Of a DNA stretch of 6,497 nt, positions 1-6,497 are shown piece by piece. The notes beneath the pieces are model-generated. The model was given only the letters and a program-made list of their open reading frames with translations. It was not told where the DNA came from and searched no databases. The position numbers and the translations under genes were made by a program. The stretch spans positions 1 through 6,497 of the forward strand of contig JAOUDU010000158.1 in assembly GCA_029859085.1 (NCBI GenBank). The letters are read 5' to 3'. Numbering within the stretch: position 1 is the stretch's first letter; the number at the start of each line of letters is the position of its first letter. Origin of the DNA: Gammaproteobacteria bacterium (lineage in GTDB: Bacteria > Pseudomonadota > Gammaproteobacteria > Pseudomonadales > Halieaceae).

Positions 1-566
1 TGTCCGCTGCATATCTCGGGGTTGAGCAGCAGAACGCAGCGGGCGCTGCCCGAGGCAATCGCATCACGGCCCTGCTGGATACCGAAGGTGGCGGAGGAGC
101 AGGCCACGTTCATATCGAAACCAAAGCCGGTGATGCCCAGGGCATCCTGGATCTCCACCGCCATGGCGGGATAGGCGCGCTGCATGTTGGAGGCGGCAAC
201 GATGACCATGTCGATATCGGCGGCGGACTTGCCCGCCTGCGCCATAGCCTGATGCGCGGCAGCCACGGCCATCTCGCACTGGATCGACGGATCCTCGTTC
301 GGACGCTCCGGCAGCCGGGGCACCATCCGCCGGGGATCGAGAATGCCGTCCTTGTTCATCACGTAGCGGGACTTGATACCCGAGGCCTTCTCGATAAATT
401 CGACGGAAGAAGGCTGCAGGGCAGCCATCTCCCCGGAGGCTATCGCATCGGCGTGCTCGCTGTTGAAAATGTCGACATACGCATTGAAGGACGCTACCAG
501 TTCTTCATTGCTGATGGACTCCGCGGGTGTGAAGAGGCCCGTTCCGCTGATCACTATGTCCGTCAT
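1..566 (-). CDS. Beta-ketoacyl-ACP synthase III family protein (PA3286-like), 3'-truncated by window edge
   Basis: KASIII enzymes condense an acyl-CoA with malonyl-ACP to prime fatty acid synthesis in the cytoplasm. The visible 188 residues begin [14 protein letters not shown] and carry the thiolase-fold N-terminal half. The segment [11 protein letters not shown] holds the presumed nucleophile Cys156. The His and Asn of the triad would lie beyond the left edge and cannot be checked. Cys156 sits about 44 residues later than in E. coli FabH (Cys112), because of an N-terminal extension or insert around residues 25-95 (including [14 protein letters not shown] and [13 protein letters not shown]). 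That pattern matches, from memory, the roughly 370-residue Pseudomonas PA3286 type, reported to draw C8-CoA from beta-oxidation into fatty acid synthesis, rather than housekeeping FabH. The ATG at 566 is preceded by GGGAG about 10 bases upstream. The gene lies behind the gltA terminator, so it is probably transcribed separately; I see no convincing promoter. Family confidence is high; the exact substrate is inference. Confidence 0.88.
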   Translation of the reverse strand, partial: MTDIVISGTGLFTPAESISNEELVASFNAYVDIFNSEHADAIASGEMAALQPSSVEFIEKASGIKSRYVMNKDGILDPRRMVPRLPERPNEDPSIQCEMAVAAAHQAMAQAGKSAADIDMVIVAASNMQRAYPAMAVEIQDALGITGFGFDMNVACSSATFGIQQGRDAIASGSARCVLLLNPEICSG

Positions 567-617
567 GTCTTGCTAGCTCCCTGGATTGGGTAAGTCGTGG
601 GTGTCGGCCCTGGCAAG

Positions 618-641
618 AAAAAAGGCCGCGAGGCGGCCCTT
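618..641 (-). terminator. Intrinsic terminator of gltA
   Basis: Read on the minus strand, just after the gltA stop, this is a stem GGCCGC / GCGGCC with loop CTC. It is extended by one G-U and two A-U pairs and followed directly by six T. The stem bases are at 624-629 and 633-638, and the T run is at 618-623. It lies 22 bases beyond the gltA stop codon and before the KASIII gene start, so it should separate the two transcription units. On the plus strand there is no T run after the stem, so it is one-directional. Confidence 0.88.
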
Positions 642-662
642 GATCAGCAGTTCCCGCCGCTG

Positions 663-1952
663 TCAGCGCTTGTGCAGTGGTACATAGTCGCGTTGCGTGT
701 AGCCCGTGTAGAGCTGGCGCGGACGGCCTATCTTGTAGCTTCCGGAAATCATTTCATTCCAGTGGGCAATCCAGCCCACGGTGCGGCCCACGGCGAAAAT
801 CACGGTAAACATGCTGGTCGGAATGCCGATGGCCTTGAGGATGATGCCCGAGTAGAAGTCCACGTTGGGGTACAGCTTCTTCTCGATGAAGTACTGATCG
901 CTCAGGGCGATTTCCTCCAGGCGCTTGGCTATAGCCAGCAGGGGGTCGTTTTCAATACCCAGTTCAGCGAGCACCTCGTCTGCGGCTTCTTTCATCACTT
1001 TGGCGCGGGGATCAAAATTCTTGTACACCCTGTGACCGAAGCCCATCAGGCGGAAGGGATCGTCCTTGTCCTTGGCCCGGGCCACGAATTCATCGATGCG
1101 CGATACGTCCCCTATCTCCTCCAGCATTTCCAGCACGGCCTCATTGGCGCCGCCGTGTGAGGGGCCCCACAGGGCCGCAATGCCTGCCGCCATGCAGGCG
1201 AAAGGATTGGCGCCGGAAGATCCCGCCAGGCGGACGGTGGAGGTGGATGCGTTCTGTTCGTGGTCGGCGTGGAGCAGGAAGATTCGATCCATGGCCCGCG
1301 CCAGTACCGGGCTGATCTTGCTGGGTTCGCAGGGGTTGCCAAACATCATGTGCAGGAAGTTCTCGGCATAGCCCAGGTTGTTATCCGGGTACATGAAGGG
1401 CTGGCCGGTGGAAAACTTGTAGCTCATGGCTGCGAGCGTCGGCATTTTCGCAATCAGGCGGAACGCGGCCACCTGGCGATGCTTGTCATCAGAGATGTCC
1501 AGGGAGTCGTGGTAGAAGGCGGAGAGGGCACCGACCACGCCGCACATCACGGCCATCGGATGCGCGTCCCGGCGAAAGCCGTTGAAGAAAGTGCGGATCT
1601 GCTCGTGCACCATGGTATGGCGGTGCACCGTGCTGACAAACCGCTCCTTCTGCTCCTTGTTTGGAAGCTCCCCGTACAGCAGCAGGTAGCAGGTCTCCAG
1701 GTAATCCGATTCGTCAGCCAGTTGCTCTATGGGGTAGCCACGGTGCAGCAGGATGCCCTTGTTGCCATCGATAAAGGTGATCTGGGATTCACAGGCTGCC
1801 GTAGATACAAAGCCCGGGTCGTAGGTGAACAGGCCTTTTGCGGTAAGCGCACCGACATCCACCACGTCCGGGCCCAGGGTGCCCGAATAAACAGGCAACT
1901 CGATGGGGTCATCCAGTCCGTCGATGGTCAGGAGGGCTTTTTTGTCACTCAT
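663..1952 (-). CDS. gltA: Citrate synthase, type II (hexameric, NADH-sensitive class)
   Basis: Condenses acetyl-CoA with oxaloacetate to give citrate, the entry step of the TCA cycle, in the cytoplasm. The protein is 429 residues (E. coli GltA 427) and aligns with it along its length with an offset of about +2. Catalytic residues are present: His266 in GPSHGGAN, His307 in GFGHRVYKN and Asp364 in PNVDFYSG. His231 in ADHEQNAS and the C-terminal arginine region ([18 protein letters not shown]) are also there. The N-terminal domain typical of the type II, allosterically NADH-inhibited Gram-negative enzymes is present; actual inhibition is inferred from family. The start at 1952 ([12 protein letters not shown]) matches family starts and has AGGA six bases upstream. 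The frame stays open further upstream to 2228, but that extension reads through the promoter and has no family similarity. The gene is divergent from sdhCDAB and ends at a strong terminator. Confidence 0.98.
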   Translation of the reverse strand: MSDKKALLTIDGLDDPIELPVYSGTLGPDVVDVGALTAKGLFTYDPGFVSTAACESQITFIDGNKGILLHRGYPIEQLADESDYLETCYLLLYGELPNKEQKERFVSTVHRHTMVHEQIRTFFNGFRRDAHPMAVMCGVVGALSAFYHDSLDISDDKHRQVAAFRLIAKMPTLAAMSYKFSTGQPFMYPDNNLGYAENFLHMMFGNPCEPSKISPVLARAMDRIFLLHADHEQNASTSTVRLAGSSGANPFACMAAGIAALWGPSHGGANEAVLEMLEEIGDVSRIDEFVARAKDKDDPFRLMGFGHRVYKNFDPRAKVMKEAADEVLAELGIENDPLLAIAKRLEEIALSDQYFIEKKLYPNVDFYSGIILKAIGIPTSMFTVIFAVGRTVGWIAHWNEMISGSYKIGRPRQLYTGYTQRDYVPLHKR

Positions 1953-1986
1953 AGTGAATCCTGGGCTTAAAAACGATGGGCGTTCC

Positions 1987-2014
1987 ACTATAGGGTTTCC
2001 GGCGTTTTTGTCAA
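1987..2014 (-). promoter_or_regulatory. Probable sigma70 promoter of gltA
   Basis: On the minus strand there is a perfect -35 TTGACA (2009-2014), a 16-base spacer and a -10 TATAGT (1987-1992, five of six matches). Transcription would start near 1980, giving a leader of about 28 bases before the gltA ATG. The placement and match quality make this a strong prediction, but it is sequence-based only. Confidence 0.8.
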
Positions 2015-2151
2015 TTGATCGGGGGCTATTTGGCCCCGGCTCCGTTCCGGCGCCCGGCAGCTGAATAGCGTCAGGCCGCGGGGCTGGAAAGCCGCGTGAA
2101 TCGCGCCGGTTCACAAAATGGAGGGGGAGGGGGAGCACTGGATGAACGTGT

Positions 2152-2180
2152 TTGTAATTGGGCCGCCGAGTCCCTATAAT
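2152..2180 (+). promoter_or_regulatory. Probable sigma70 promoter of sdhCDAB
   Basis: There is a consensus -10 TATAAT (2175-2180), 17 bases after a -35-like TTGTAA (2152-2157, four of six matches). Transcription would start near 2187, leaving a leader of about 103 bases before sdhC. The perfect -10 and ideal spacing support it; no experimental evidence is available. Confidence 0.72.
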
Positions 2181-2210
2181 TTGCCGCGTTTTGACCAGCC
2201 GCGGCCGCTC

Positions 2211-2228
2211 TTGCGTCCCGCGACGCAA
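2211..2228 (+). promoter_or_regulatory. Stem-loop in the sdhC 5' leader
   Basis: TTGCGTC (2211-2217) and GACGCAA (2222-2228) form a perfect 7-bp stem with a CCGC loop. It begins about 25 bases after the predicted sdh transcription start. No T run follows, so it is not an intrinsic terminator. It may stabilise the mRNA or form part of a post-transcriptional control site; the role is inference. Confidence 0.5.
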
Positions 2229-2289
2229 ACGACTTCCGGCTCAAACCGATTAACCGCCCGCCCGGGCGTAGAAACTATGGTGCCCTATA

Positions 2290-2664
2290 GTGAAAGACAA
2301 GCGTCCTGTTAACCTCGATATCGGTACCATGCGGCTGCCCATAACCGCATGGACGTCTATAGCCCACCGCGCCTCGGGCGTATTCCTGTTCGCCGGCATG
2401 GCCGTGCTGATCTGGGCACTCGACGCCAGTCTTGCCAGCCCCGAGAGTTTCGCCGCCCTGAAGGATTGCCTTGCCAGCCCACTGTTCAAGCTGGTGCTTT
2501 GGGCAGTGGTGGCGGGGCTCATCTATCACGCAGTTGCCGGGGTCAAGCACCTGGTCATGGACCTGGGCATCGGTGAGACCATGGAGGGAGGCACCCGGGG
2601 CGCGAAATCCGTGCTGGTGGTGTCGGCGATATTAATTCTTCTGGCAGGAGTCTGGATATGGTAA
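2290..2664 (+). CDS. sdhC: Succinate dehydrogenase cytochrome b556 membrane-anchor subunit SdhC
   Basis: One of two inner-membrane anchors of complex II; with SdhD it binds haem b and ubiquinone. The protein is 124 residues and aligns throughout with E. coli SdhC, starting from the signature RPVNLDIGTMRLPITA. Three hydrophobic segments lie at about residues 29-50, 63-84 and 104-124. The haem ligand equivalent to E. coli His84 is His80 (IYHAVAGVKHLVMD). The quinone-site Ser27 and Arg31 equivalents are Ser23 and Arg27 (WTSIAHRASG). The start is GTG at 2290. An in-frame stop at 2269-2271 leaves no ATG, GTG or TTG between them, so the GTG is effectively forced. The ribosome site is weak (GGTG seven bases upstream). 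First gene of the sdhCDAB operon; its end overlaps sdhD. Confidence 0.95.
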   Translation: MKDKRPVNLDIGTMRLPITAWTSIAHRASGVFLFAGMAVLIWALDASLASPESFAALKDCLASPLFKLVLWAVVAGLIYHAVAGVKHLVMDLGIGETMEGGTRGAKSVLVVSAILILLAGVWIW

Positions 2665-3020
2665 CTGCAGTAACAAGTATGGGCCGCTCCGGCCTCTACG
2701 ATTGGCTCATGCAGCGCGTGACAGCCGTCATCCTGCTGTCTTACTTCCTGCTTGTAGGCTGGGTTCTCCTGGGTGGTGTCGATTACGCCTCCTGGAAGGC
2801 GCTTTATTCCCACACCTGGATGCGGGTGTTCAGCCTGCTGGCGCTGTTGTCCCTGGGAGTTCATGCCTGGGTTGGCCTGTGGGCGGTTTTCACCGACTAC
2901 CTGACCGAGCGTCTCATGGGCACGACAGGTAACGTCCTGCGTTTCCTGGCGCAGGTTGCCAGTGCTCTCATCATGTTCACGTATGTCATCTGGGGCATCC
3001 AGATTTTGTGGGGTCTATAA
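2658..3020 (+). CDS. sdhD: Succinate dehydrogenase hydrophobic membrane-anchor subunit SdhD
   Basis: The second membrane anchor of complex II. The protein is 120 residues (E. coli SdhD 115) and opens [20 protein letters not shown], the usual family start. Three transmembrane segments lie at about 22-41, 54-76 and 95-118. The haem-region His71 of E. coli corresponds to His69 (GVHAWVGLW), and the quinone-site Asp82-Tyr83 to Asp80-Tyr81 (FTDYLTERL). The ATG at 2658 overlaps the sdhC stop by seven bases, and an AGGAG (2646-2650) sits seven bases before it, so translation is likely coupled to sdhC. Its stop overlaps the sdhA start by one base (TAATG). Confidence 0.95.
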   Translation: MVTAVTSMGRSGLYDWLMQRVTAVILLSYFLLVGWVLLGGVDYASWKALYSHTWMRVFSLLALLSLGVHAWVGLWAVFTDYLTERLMGTTGNVLRFLAQVASALIMFTYVIWGIQILWGL

Positions 3021-4792
3021 TGGCTGCTCTTCGTACTCTTTCTTTTGATGGCGTTATTGTTGGCGGTGGTGGCGCAGGCATGCGCGCGGCGCTGCAGCTG
3101 GCCCAGTCCGGCTATAAAACCGCGGTAATTTCCAAGGTATTCCCGACCCGCTCCCACACGGTATCGGCCCAGGGCGGTATCACCTGCGCCATCGCCAGCG
3201 CCGACCCGAATGACGACTGGCGCTGGCACATGTACGACACGGTGAAAGGCTCCGACTATATCGGCGACCAGGACGCGATCGAGTATATGTGCAGCGTGGG
3301 TCCGGAGGCCGTATTCGAGCTGGAACATATGGGCCTGCCTTTCTCCCGCACCGAGGAGGGGCGTATCTACCAGCGCCCGTTTGGCGGCCAGTCCAAGGAC
3401 TATGGCAAGGGCGGGCAGGCGGCTCGTACCTGCGCCGCGGCGGACCGCACCGGCCACGCGCTGCTGCACACCCTGTATCAGGGCAACATGAAGAACAATA
3501 CCGTTTTCTTTAACGAGTGGTTTGCAACCGACCTGGTTAAAAACCAGGACGGCGCCGTGGTAGGCGTCATGGCGATCTGCATAGAGACGGGCGAAGTTGT
3601 CTACATCAAGTCAAAGGCGACGGTATTCGCCACTGGCGGGGCGGGAAGGATCTACGCCTCCACCACCAATGCCCATATCAACACCGGCGACGGAATCGGC
3701 ATGGCCCTGCGGGCCGGTTTCCCGGTCCAGGATATCGAAATGTGGCAGTTCCACCCCACCGGTATAGCCGGGGCGGGGACACTGGTCACTGAGGGATGTC
3801 GTGGCGAAGGTGGCTATCTCATCAACAAGGATGGCGAGCGCTTCATGGAGCGCTACGCCCCCAATGCCAAGGACCTTGCCGGCCGCGACGTGGTGGCCCG
3901 CTCGATGGTTCTCGAGATCATCGAGGGTCGCGGCTGCGGCCCGGAAGGCGACCATGTACTGCTCAAGCTCGACCACCTGGGTGAGGATGTGCTGGAAAGC
4001 CGCCTGCCAGGGATTTGTGAGCTTTCGCGTACCTTCGCCCATGTGGATCCGGTCAAGGAGCCTATTCCGGTTGTGCCCACCTGCCATTACATGATGGGCG
4101 GCATTCCCACGAATATTCACGGCCAGGCCCTGACGGTTGACGCAAGCGGCAAGGACGTGATCATTCCGGGACTCTATGCCTGTGGTGAAGTGGCATGTGT
4201 ATCCGTGCACGGTGCCAACCGCCTCGGCGGCAATTCACTGCTCGACCTGGTAGTGTTCGGTCGAGCTTCAGGACTCTATATAGAAAAGGCGCTGCGCGAA
4301 GGCATCGAGATGCGGGACGCTTCCGAGAGCGATATCCAGCAGGCCAGTGCCCGCCTCGACAAGCTCAACAGCTCCACCGGCGGCGAGGGCGTGGCGGCCC
4401 TGCGCAAGGAGTTGCAGAACACCATGCAGAATTATTTCGGTGTATTCCGCAACGGCGAATTCATGCAGAAGGGGATAGACCAGCTGGCAGACTTGCGCGG
4501 ACGCATCGAAGCTGCAAGGCTCGACGACAAGAGCAACGCCTACAACACCGCGAGAATCGAGGCGCTCGAACTGCAGAACCTGCTGGAAGTGGCGGAGGCG
4601 ACCGCGGTAACCGCGGAAGCGCGCAAGGAAAGCCGGGGCGCACATGCGCGCGAGGATTTCGATTCCCGCGACGATGAGAACTGGCTGTGTCACTCGCTGT
4701 ATTTCCCGGGGGAGAAGCGGGTCGCCAAGCGGGCGGTCAATTTCGAGCCCAAAACCGTCGATACTTTCCAGCCAAAAGCGCGTACGTATTAA
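3020..4792 (+). CDS. sdhA: Succinate dehydrogenase flavoprotein subunit SdhA
   Basis: Catalytic subunit of complex II. It oxidises succinate to fumarate at a covalently bound FAD on the cytoplasmic face of the membrane and passes electrons to SdhB. The protein is 590 residues (E. coli 588). The Rossmann motif [14 protein letters not shown] is at 11-24. His46 in [11 protein letters not shown] is the covalent FAD attachment site. Active-site equivalents of E. coli His242, Glu255, Arg286, His354 and Arg399 are His245, Glu258, Arg289, His356 and Arg401. The C-terminal [16 protein letters not shown] and the terminal RTY match the family. I chose the ATG at 3020, which shares one base with the sdhD stop and has GGGG six bases upstream. 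A GTG four codons earlier (3008) is in frame but lies within sdhD and is less likely. Confidence 0.98.
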   Translation: MAALRTLSFDGVIVGGGGAGMRAALQLAQSGYKTAVISKVFPTRSHTVSAQGGITCAIASADPNDDWRWHMYDTVKGSDYIGDQDAIEYMCSVGPEAVFELEHMGLPFSRTEEGRIYQRPFGGQSKDYGKGGQAARTCAAADRTGHALLHTLYQGNMKNNTVFFNEWFATDLVKNQDGAVVGVMAICIETGEVVYIKSKATVFATGGAGRIYASTTNAHINTGDGIGMALRAGFPVQDIEMWQFHPTGIAGAGTLVTEGCRGEGGYLINKDGERFMERYAPNAKDLAGRDVVARSMVLEIIEGRGCGPEGDHVLLKLDHLGEDVLESRLPGICELSRTFAHVDPVKEPIPVVPTCHYMMGGIPTNIHGQALTVDASGKDVIIPGLYACGEVACVSVHGANRLGGNSLLDLVVFGRASGLYIEKALREGIEMRDASESDIQQASARLDKLNSSTGGEGVAALRKELQNTMQNYFGVFRNGEFMQKGIDQLADLRGRIEAARLDDKSNAYNTARIEALELQNLLEVAEATAVTAEARKESRGAHAREDFDSRDDENWLCHSLYFPGEKRVAKRAVNFEPKTVDTFQPKARTY

Positions 4793-4804
4793 GGGGCAGT
4801 CAAT

Positions 4805-5509
4805 ATGTTGCAAGTAAGTATCTATCGCTATAACCCCGAGACCGATGCCGAGCCCTACATGCAGGACGTGCAGGTGGATACAGGCGGCAAGGACCTGATG
4901 GTCCTGGACGTAATGGAGCTGATCAAGGCCCAGGACACCACGGTTGTCTATCGCCGGTCATGCCGGGAAGGCGTGTGCGGTTCAGACGGGGTGAATATCA
5001 ACGGCAAGAATGGCCTGGCCTGTATCACGCCCCTGTCGGAAGTTGTCCGCAACAACAAGCTGGTGTTGCGGCCGCTGCCCGGCCTGCCGGTTATCCGTGA
5101 CCTGGTCGTGGATATGGGCATGTTTTACGCCCAGTACGAGAAAGTGCAACCCTACCTGCAGAACAATACACCGGCGCCCGCCATCGAGCGCCTGCAGTCG
5201 CCGGAGGACCGGGCCAAGCTGGACGGCCTGTACGAGTGTATTCTCTGCGCCTGCTGTTCCACCTCCTGTCCCTCCTTCTGGTGGAATCCGGACCGTTTTA
5301 TCGGCCCAGCGGGACTGTTGCAGGCCTATCGCTTCCTGGCGGATACCCGGGATACGGCTACCGAGGAGCGCCTGTCGCGTTTGGACGACCCCTTCAGCGT
5401 GTTCCGTTGCCACGGGATCCAGAACTGCGTGAATGTCTGTCCCAAGGGCCTGAACCCCACCAGGGCGATCGGCCATATCCGCAACATGTTGCTGAGTCGC
5501 GCCACTTAA
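4805..5509 (+). CDS. sdhB: Succinate dehydrogenase iron-sulphur subunit SdhB
   Basis: Electron-transfer subunit of complex II, linking the SdhA flavin to ubiquinone. The protein is 234 residues (E. coli 238). The N-terminal ferredoxin domain has the [2Fe-2S] ligands Cys53, Cys58, Asp61 and Cys73 (CREGVCGSDG, GLAC), with Asp in the third position as in E. coli. In the C-terminal domain, Cys145, Cys148, Cys151 and Cys212 should hold [4Fe-4S], and Cys155, Cys202 and Cys208 should hold [3Fe-4S] (ECILCACCSTSC, FRCHGIQNCVNVCPKG). Quinone-site Trp160 and His203 match E. coli Trp164 and His207. The ATG at 4805 follows sdhA by 12 bases, with AGGGG (4792-4796) as ribosome site. Last gene of the sdh set; no clear terminator follows. 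Confidence 0.98.
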   Translation: MLQVSIYRYNPETDAEPYMQDVQVDTGGKDLMVLDVMELIKAQDTTVVYRRSCREGVCGSDGVNINGKNGLACITPLSEVVRNNKLVLRPLPGLPVIRDLVVDMGMFYAQYEKVQPYLQNNTPAPAIERLQSPEDRAKLDGLYECILCACCSTSCPSFWWNPDRFIGPAGLLQAYRFLADTRDTATEERLSRLDDPFSVFRCHGIQNCVNVCPKGLNPTRAIGHIRNMLLSRAT

Positions 5510-5540
5510 CATTAATTATTGGTCGTAAGCTATTGAATAT

Positions 5541-5557
5541 ATTACCTTTAGGGTAAT
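5541..5557. repeat. Short inverted repeat after sdhB
   Basis: ATTACC (5541-5546) and GGTAAT (5552-5557) form a perfect 6-bp inverted repeat with a TTTAG loop, 31 bases after the sdhB stop, within a short AT-rich patch (about 5510-5557) that stands out from the GC-rich surroundings. No T run follows, so it is a poor intrinsic terminator. It could be a weak mRNA 3'-end stabiliser or a protein site; the role is unknown. Confidence 0.4.
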
Positions 5558-5636
5558 CAGGTGAGGGCCAGCCGGCGGTGTCGGAAGGGTCGGGCGCAAG
5601 CGGGGAAAAATCCCGGCTCGCCACCCGCCCCGGTGC

Positions 5637-5645
5637 TGCTACACT
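5637..5645 (+). promoter_or_regulatory. Possible extended -10 promoter of sucA
   Basis: TGCTACACT is an extended -10 type element (TG, one base, then TACACT with four of six matches to TATAAT). I see no good -35 at the usual distance. If used, transcription would start near 5652 and give a leader of about 43 bases before sucA. sucA may instead, or also, be transcribed by read-through from sdhB, as in E. coli. Confidence 0.35.
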
Positions 5646-5655
5646 GCTCTGCCTG

Positions 5656-5669
5656 ATGCCCCGGGGCAT
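5656..5669. promoter_or_regulatory. Perfect 14-base palindrome upstream of sucA (candidate operator)
   Basis: ATGCCCCGGGGCAT is a perfect 14-base palindrome lying 25 bases before the sucA start codon and about 10 bases after the possible -10 element. A dimeric regulator bound here would sit over the transcription start. It is also GC-rich enough to arise by chance, and with no loop it is a poor RNA hairpin. The operator role is inference. Confidence 0.35.
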
Positions 5670-5694
5670 GTCGCAACGCGCTGGAAGGGTCTAG

Positions 5695-6497
5695 ATGCAA
5701 GAAAGCTCGATGGAACAGTTGTGGCGCAGCTCGCATATAGCGGGCGGCAACGCGACCTACGTGGAAGACCTTTACGAGGCCTACCTCAAGAACCCCAATG
5801 GTGTTCCGGAGCAGTGGCGGAACTATTTCGACAAGCTGCCCCGGGTCGAGTCCACGATCCTGCAGATGGAGGATATTCCCCACTCTGTCATTCGGGACCG
5901 TTTCGCCCAGATCAGCAAGATGCGGGTGCGCACCGCAGCCACCGTCCAGCACGATTCCCAGGCAACCGAGTACGAGCGCAAGCAGGTCCGCGTTGTCCAG
6001 CTGATTTCAGCCTACCGCCAGCGCGGCCACCAGAAAGCCCGGCTCGACCCCCTGGGCCTGGCAAAGCGTGAACACGTCGCCGACCTCGAACTGTCTTTTC
6101 ACCAGCTGTCCGCGGCGGATTTCGACACGGTTTTCCAGACCGGCAGCATGCACATCGGCAAGGCCGACGCGACCCTGGGTGAAATCCTGGACGCACTGGA
6201 GCGCACCTATTGCCACACGGTCGGCGCCGAGTTCATGCATATTGTCGACACCGAGCAGCGCCACTGGATAATGCAGCGGATGGAATCCGTGCGCTCGGCC
6301 CCGGACTATGGCAGGGAAGTGCGGTTGCAGCTGTTGAGCAGCCTGATCCAGGCGGAGGGGCTGGAGAAGTCCCTCGGAACCAAGTATCCCGGCACCAAGC
6401 GCTTTGGGCTGGAAGGGGGCGAAAGCCTTATTCCGATGCTGACGGAGATGATCCAGCGCTGCGGCACCCTGCGTGCCCAGGAGATTGTGATCGGCAT
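5695..6497 (+). CDS. sucA: 2-oxoglutarate dehydrogenase E1 subunit SucA, N-terminal part (cut by window edge)
   Basis: E1 decarboxylates 2-oxoglutarate with thiamine diphosphate and hands the succinyl group to the lipoyl E2 (SucB), in the cytoplasmic 2-oxoglutarate dehydrogenase complex. The first 267 residues of a protein usually near 930-945 are seen. The E1 N-terminal segment at about 7-49 (LWRSSHIAGGNATYVEDLYEAYL to YFDKLP) is thought to bind the E2 core. Then come AYRQRGHQKARLDPLG (106-121), VGAEFMHI (176-183) and KYPGTKRFGLEGGES (230-244), all family hallmarks. The sequence stops just before the expected AHRGR motif of the catalytic core, so thiamine-binding residues cannot be checked. 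The ATG at 5695 (MQESSMEQLW) agrees with Pseudomonas-type SucA starts and has GGAAGGG five bases upstream; a second ATG at 5710 is less likely. It lies 185 bases after sdhB in the same direction. sucB is expected next, outside the window. Confidence 0.95.
   Translation, partial: MQESSMEQLWRSSHIAGGNATYVEDLYEAYLKNPNGVPEQWRNYFDKLPRVESTILQMEDIPHSVIRDRFAQISKMRVRTAATVQHDSQATEYERKQVRVVQLISAYRQRGHQKARLDPLGLAKREHVADLELSFHQLSAADFDTVFQTGSMHIGKADATLGEILDALERTYCHTVGAEFMHIVDTEQRHWIMQRMESVRSAPDYGREVRLQLLSSLIQAEGLEKSLGTKYPGTKRFGLEGGESLIPMLTEMIQRCGTLRAQEIVIG

Larger units (their letters stand above)
1953..2289. other. Divergent regulatory region between gltA and sdhC
   Basis: This 337-base stretch has no gene I can support. 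It holds the gltA promoter (1987-2014, minus), the sdh promoter (2152-2180, plus) and the sdh leader from about 2187. Between the promoters are a small inverted repeat GGGGC-N6-GCCCC (2022-2037), just upstream of the gltA -35, and a second one, GTGAA-N9-TTCAC (2096-2114). A purine-rich G tract lies at about 2119-2134. In E. coli this region integrates ArcA, CRP and small-RNA control; I cannot identify clear sites for those regulators here. Confidence 0.75.

Noticed and set aside
252..593. Plus-strand reading frame of 113 codons opposite the KASIII gene
   Set aside because: The minus-strand frame carries an unmistakable KASIII active-site region, so this is a shadow.
1260..1970. Long plus-strand reading frame (236 codons) opposite gltA, and a similar one at 597-1160
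   Set aside because: They lie antisense to a clearly real gltA, have no recognisable family features and are expected by-products of GC-rich codon usage.
2096..2114. CRP binding site
   Set aside because: A CRP site needs six bases between GTGA and TCAC; here there are eleven.
1953..2228. 92-codon N-terminal extension of gltA starting at 2228
   Set aside because: It runs through the gltA promoter and ribosome site and has no family similarity; the start at 1952 matches known citrate synthases in length and sequence.
2897..3469. Minus-strand reading frame of 190 codons across the sdhD-sdhA junction, and others at 3611-4210, 4268-4813 and 4982-5512
   Set aside because: All are antisense to well-conserved sdh genes, show low-complexity shadow composition and have no plausible ribosome site or domain.
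5594..5616. Terminator at the GGGGA/TCCC hairpin before sucA
   Set aside because: The stem is only about four pairs, with an A-rich loop and no T run after it.
1..6497. Mobile element, CRISPR array, tRNA/rRNA or an undescribed system
   Set aside because: I found no transposase, integrase, terminal repeats, periodic repeats or RNA-gene hallmarks; the window is filled by conserved central-metabolism genes.

Overview
The window looks like chromosomal DNA of a gammaproteobacterium. It is GC-rich (about 60% by eye), and every protein reads closely like Pseudomonas or E. coli TCA-cycle orthologues. The divergent gltA / sdhCDAB-sucA layout is the classic gammaproteobacterial one. The beta-ketoacyl-ACP synthase III gene behind gltA is not a neighbour I recall from Pseudomonas or E. 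coli, so a marine or environmental lineage is possible, but this is a guess.

Layout. On the minus strand, reading leftwards, is gltA (1952-663, complete type II citrate synthase). A clear intrinsic terminator (618-641) follows, then a KASIII-family gene (566 to the left edge, truncated). On the plus strand is a tight operon: sdhC (2290-3' 2664), sdhD, sdhA and sdhB, which together encode a complete succinate dehydrogenase (complex II). After a 185-base spacer comes the start of sucA (5695 to the right edge, truncated), the E1 subunit of 2-oxoglutarate dehydrogenase. The 337-base divergent region 1953-2289 holds well-formed sigma70-type promoters for both directions and a roughly 100-base sdh leader with a strong stem-loop.

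Function. GltA makes citrate from acetyl-CoA and oxaloacetate. SucA starts conversion of 2-oxoglutarate to succinyl-CoA. SdhCDAB oxidises succinate and feeds electrons to ubiquinone in the inner membrane. The catalytic, flavin, haem, iron-sulphur and quinone-site residues known from the E. coli enzymes that I looked for are all present in the complete genes, so these genes appear functional.

I found no mobile elements, CRISPR arrays, RNA genes or evidence of an undescribed system. The points worth a second look are small regulatory structures: the paired promoters, the sdh leader hairpin, a perfect 14-base palindrome at the likely sucA transcription start, and the KASIII/gltA neighbourhood.
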